From Bradyrhizobium oligotrophicum S58 (GTDB lineage: Bacteria; Pseudomonadota; Alphaproteobacteria; Rhizobiales; Xanthobacteraceae), in the NCBI RefSeq assembly GCF_000344805.1, contig NC_020453.1, forward strand, positions 6,853,001 to 6,917,000: 64,000 nt of DNA, given 5' to 3'. The position numbers and the translations under genes are program-made. The notes beneath the pieces were generated by a model that saw nothing but the letters and a program-made list of their open reading frames with translations, searched no databases and was not told where the DNA came from. Positions 62,272 through 64,000 of the stretch are shown one piece after another (position 1 is the first letter of the stretch; the number at the start of each line of letters is the position of its first letter).

Positions 62272-63933
62272 TCAGTCACCCCACAGCGCGAAGGCGTCGT
62301 TGAAGGCGCGCTCACCAGGGGCCCCCTTCTCGATCGCGATGATCGCCCGCCGCTGATTGGTATAGACCAGCGGCACGTCGAACCAGGAGCGCTCCTTCAG
62401 GAGCTGCACGTTGCGGGTCCGGTCGGCGTCGACGTTGGATAGGCCGACCAGGAAGAAGCCGTCGGTGACCTTGACCGCGAGGCCGGCCAGCGGCGTTCCG
62501 CGCGACTGTTCGTTGGACTTCATCAGGATGCCCGGCACGTTGCCGACCCCGCCGCCCGTAAAATCCTGCGGCAGGATGAACGTGAGCTCGGCGGTATGGC
62601 TCGCCGGCAGCGACGTGTCCGTGTTGCGGCGGAACGACATCGTCATCTTGAACTTGCGGTCGGGGATCTCGATGTCGGCACGCACGGCAATGTCGGCCTT
62701 CTGCGTGCCCGTCGCCTTGATCTGCTCGGTCCGCCAGACCACCGAGCCGATATATTGCTTGCCCTTGGGATCGGCGGGATCCTCGTCATACAGCACGACG
62801 CGCTGCGCGACCGGCGCGATCTGGTCCGAGGACGGCGACTGACCGACCCGGTCGGTGATCTTCGGCTTGCTCAGCGGCGCGCCATTGTCCTTCGGCGCCT
62901 CGACCGTCGAGGTCGACTTGAACAGGCCGGTGACGGCGCCGACGAGCGGCCGGCCCCACAGGATACCGGCGCCGATCAGGATCAGCACGATACCGGCGGC
63001 GATGGCGGCCTTGAACGGGAAGGTCGAGCCACTGCGCTCCGGCTTCTTCTTGACCTCGCGCTCCGCGGTGCCGCGCTGGCGGGTCGAGGTGGCCGGCAGC
63101 GCGTAGCGCTCGGCCTCCTGGACCGACTCGTCATAGGAGTATGGCGCCTCGGGCAGCGGCGGCCGGTCATCATCGTCGTCCTCGAGCCGGTCGAGGTCGG
63201 TGGCCGGGACGTTGGCGTAGGTCTTGCGCGCAGCCCGGTTGGCCTGGGCGGTGGCCTTGCCGAGATCATCGACGTCGGCGGTGATATCGCGGAAGCCGCG
63301 CATGGCGGGCGGCGTTGCCGGACTGCCGTTGTCCTGGGCACCGCGGCGGGCGGCGGCCGGACGCTCGCGCGGCGCAGGCGCCGCCCCATCCTGCGGGGGT
63401 GTTTGCGGCGGCTGGGGCCGCGGCGGCACAGCTGGTGCAGCAGCGGCAGGGGTCGGCGCATCCGGTCGCGCATTGCGCGCTGGACGCAGCTCGGCCGTCT
63501 CGCCACCGAGCGGCGGGCGCTCGGCCCGGGCAGCAGCCGGCGCCGCCGGCCTTGGCCGGGAGGCGGCAGTCGCGGCCTGGTCGGGCGCGGGAGCGGGAGC
63601 GGGCTGGGCCGCAGGGGAGGCCGGAGCAGCCGGAGCATCCGGACTGCGCGCGCCGGCCCGCCGCAGGGCGTCGCCCGGACGGGCGGCGCCGCTGGATGCC
63701 CGCTGCGCCTCGCGGGCACGCTGGGCCGCTTCCGCCTCGACCTTGCGAACGGCTTCCTCGAGCGACAGCCGCTCGCGCGTGATCTCGGACTCGCTGAGCG
63801 GCGGCTGGACGCTGCGCAACTGTGCGATCAACGCCGCCCGCGCCCGCTCGTAAAGCGCACGCCGGCTTTCCCCGGGAGCGTTGGGGTCCAATCCGGCAAT
63901 GGCACGGGCTATCAGCGGGTAGTAGTCGGCCAT
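62272..63933 (-). CDS. Single-pass membrane protein with long Pro/Ala-rich cytoplasmic part, function unknown
   Basis: 553 residues. Residues 1-75 are a charged helix (ESRRALYERARAALIAQLRS); 80-215 are Pro/Ala/Arg-rich and disordered; one TM helix at 307-327 (AIAAGIVLILIGAGILWGRP in part); the C-terminal ~215 residues are a folded domain with KQYIGSVVWRTEQIKATGTQ and GLAVKVTDGFFLVGLSNVDA. Bradyrhizobium annotations sometimes label this family a kinase, but no kinase motif is seen. Its tail is probably periplasmic. Confidence 0.75.
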   Translation of the reverse strand: MADYYPLIARAIAGLDPNAPGESRRALYERARAALIAQLRSVQPPLSESEITRERLSLEEAVRKVEAEAAQRAREAQRASSGAARPGDALRRAGARSPDAPAAPASPAAQPAPAPAPDQAATAASRPRPAAPAAARAERPPLGGETAELRPARNARPDAPTPAAAAPAVPPRPQPPQTPPQDGAAPAPRERPAAARRGAQDNGSPATPPAMRGFRDITADVDDLGKATAQANRAARKTYANVPATDLDRLEDDDDDRPPLPEAPYSYDESVQEAERYALPATSTRQRGTAEREVKKKPERSGSTFPFKAAIAAGIVLILIGAGILWGRPLVGAVTGLFKSTSTVEAPKDNGAPLSKPKITDRVGQSPSSDQIAPVAQRVVLYDEDPADPKGKQYIGSVVWRTEQIKATGTQKADIAVRADIEIPDRKFKMTMSFRRNTDTSLPASHTAELTFILPQDFTGGGVGNVPGILMKSNEQSRGTPLAGLAVKVTDGFFLVGLSNVDADRTRNVQLLKERSWFDVPLVYTNQRRAIIAIEKGAPGERAFNDAFALWGD

Positions 63934-64000
63934 ATCAACTCAATTCGCGCGCTTTGCTGTCGGGTCCCGTCACGCCTCGAAGGGATTCTGGACCAGAATA

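Overview
The window reads as chromosomal DNA of a high-GC alphaproteobacterium of the Bradyrhizobium type. The evidence is a Caulobacter-like flagellar cluster with SciP and FlbD, napEDABC behind an FNR/FixK-type box, a SciP/CtrA-style promoter region, a PmtA-type lipid methyltransferase, and several small exported or membrane proteins typical of that genus. The genus is inferred from gene content and was not tested by any search.

Layout. 1-2443: a two-gene operon on the minus strand, a PAP2-type phosphatase and an STT3/GT-C-like membrane glycosyltransferase cut by the window edge. 3072-11893: a catabolic gene set on the minus strand (PaaG-like crotonase, ADP-forming acyl-CoA ligase, DASS/SLC13 carboxylate transporter, aldehyde dehydrogenase, carboxymuconolactone decarboxylase-like protein, beta-hydroxyacid dehydrogenase), divergent from an IclR regulator that has a perfect palindrome in its leader. 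11926-14129: RNase Z and DNA polymerase IV. 14244-25206: a branched-chain-type (Liv) ABC transporter with two different binding proteins and a serine hydrolase, divergent from a TetR regulator plus an acetoacetyl-CoA synthetase-like enzyme, with a perfect 20-bp palindrome between them. 25235-29131: short-chain dehydrogenase, tRNA-Met(CAT), a small exported protein, a PmtA-like methyltransferase and mnmA.

29434-37831: flagellar block fliK, flgD, sciP, fliF, fliG, fliH, fliN, flbD, with a sigma-54-type promoter before fliK, a CtrA-like site before sciP and an intrinsic terminator after sciP. 38285-42965: ssuADCB-type organosulfonate uptake and desulfonation operon with a flavin reductase and a 51-residue membrane protein. 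43237-47533: napEDABC. 47577-51327: a RecD/Dda-like helicase, a class I PPK2 and a small exported protein, followed by a decayed second copy of the PPK2/exported-protein module that carries a GST-gene scar and a MITE-like inverted-repeat element.

51691-53085: a mono-haem exported cytochrome-like protein. 53086-54903: a gene-poor, lower-GC stretch whose only convincing gene is a 46-codon membrane miniprotein with a near-perfect ribosome binding site. 54904-56561: GST and a LysR regulator. 57043-57166: a strongly structured intergenic segment that could be an RNA. 57401-58596: exported MsrA and cytosolic MsrB. 59005-63933: small hypothetical proteins, a DUF4112 protein, an AraC regulator, a DUF5413-like membrane protein and a Pro/Ala-rich single-pass membrane protein.

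The points most worth following are the undescribed catabolic cluster and its operator, the collapsed tandem PPK2 module, the folded intergenic segment at 57043-57166, the strongly translated 46-codon ORF, and a LivF whose Walker A lysine is arginine. I saw no CRISPR array, prophage, intact transposase or recognisable defence system.
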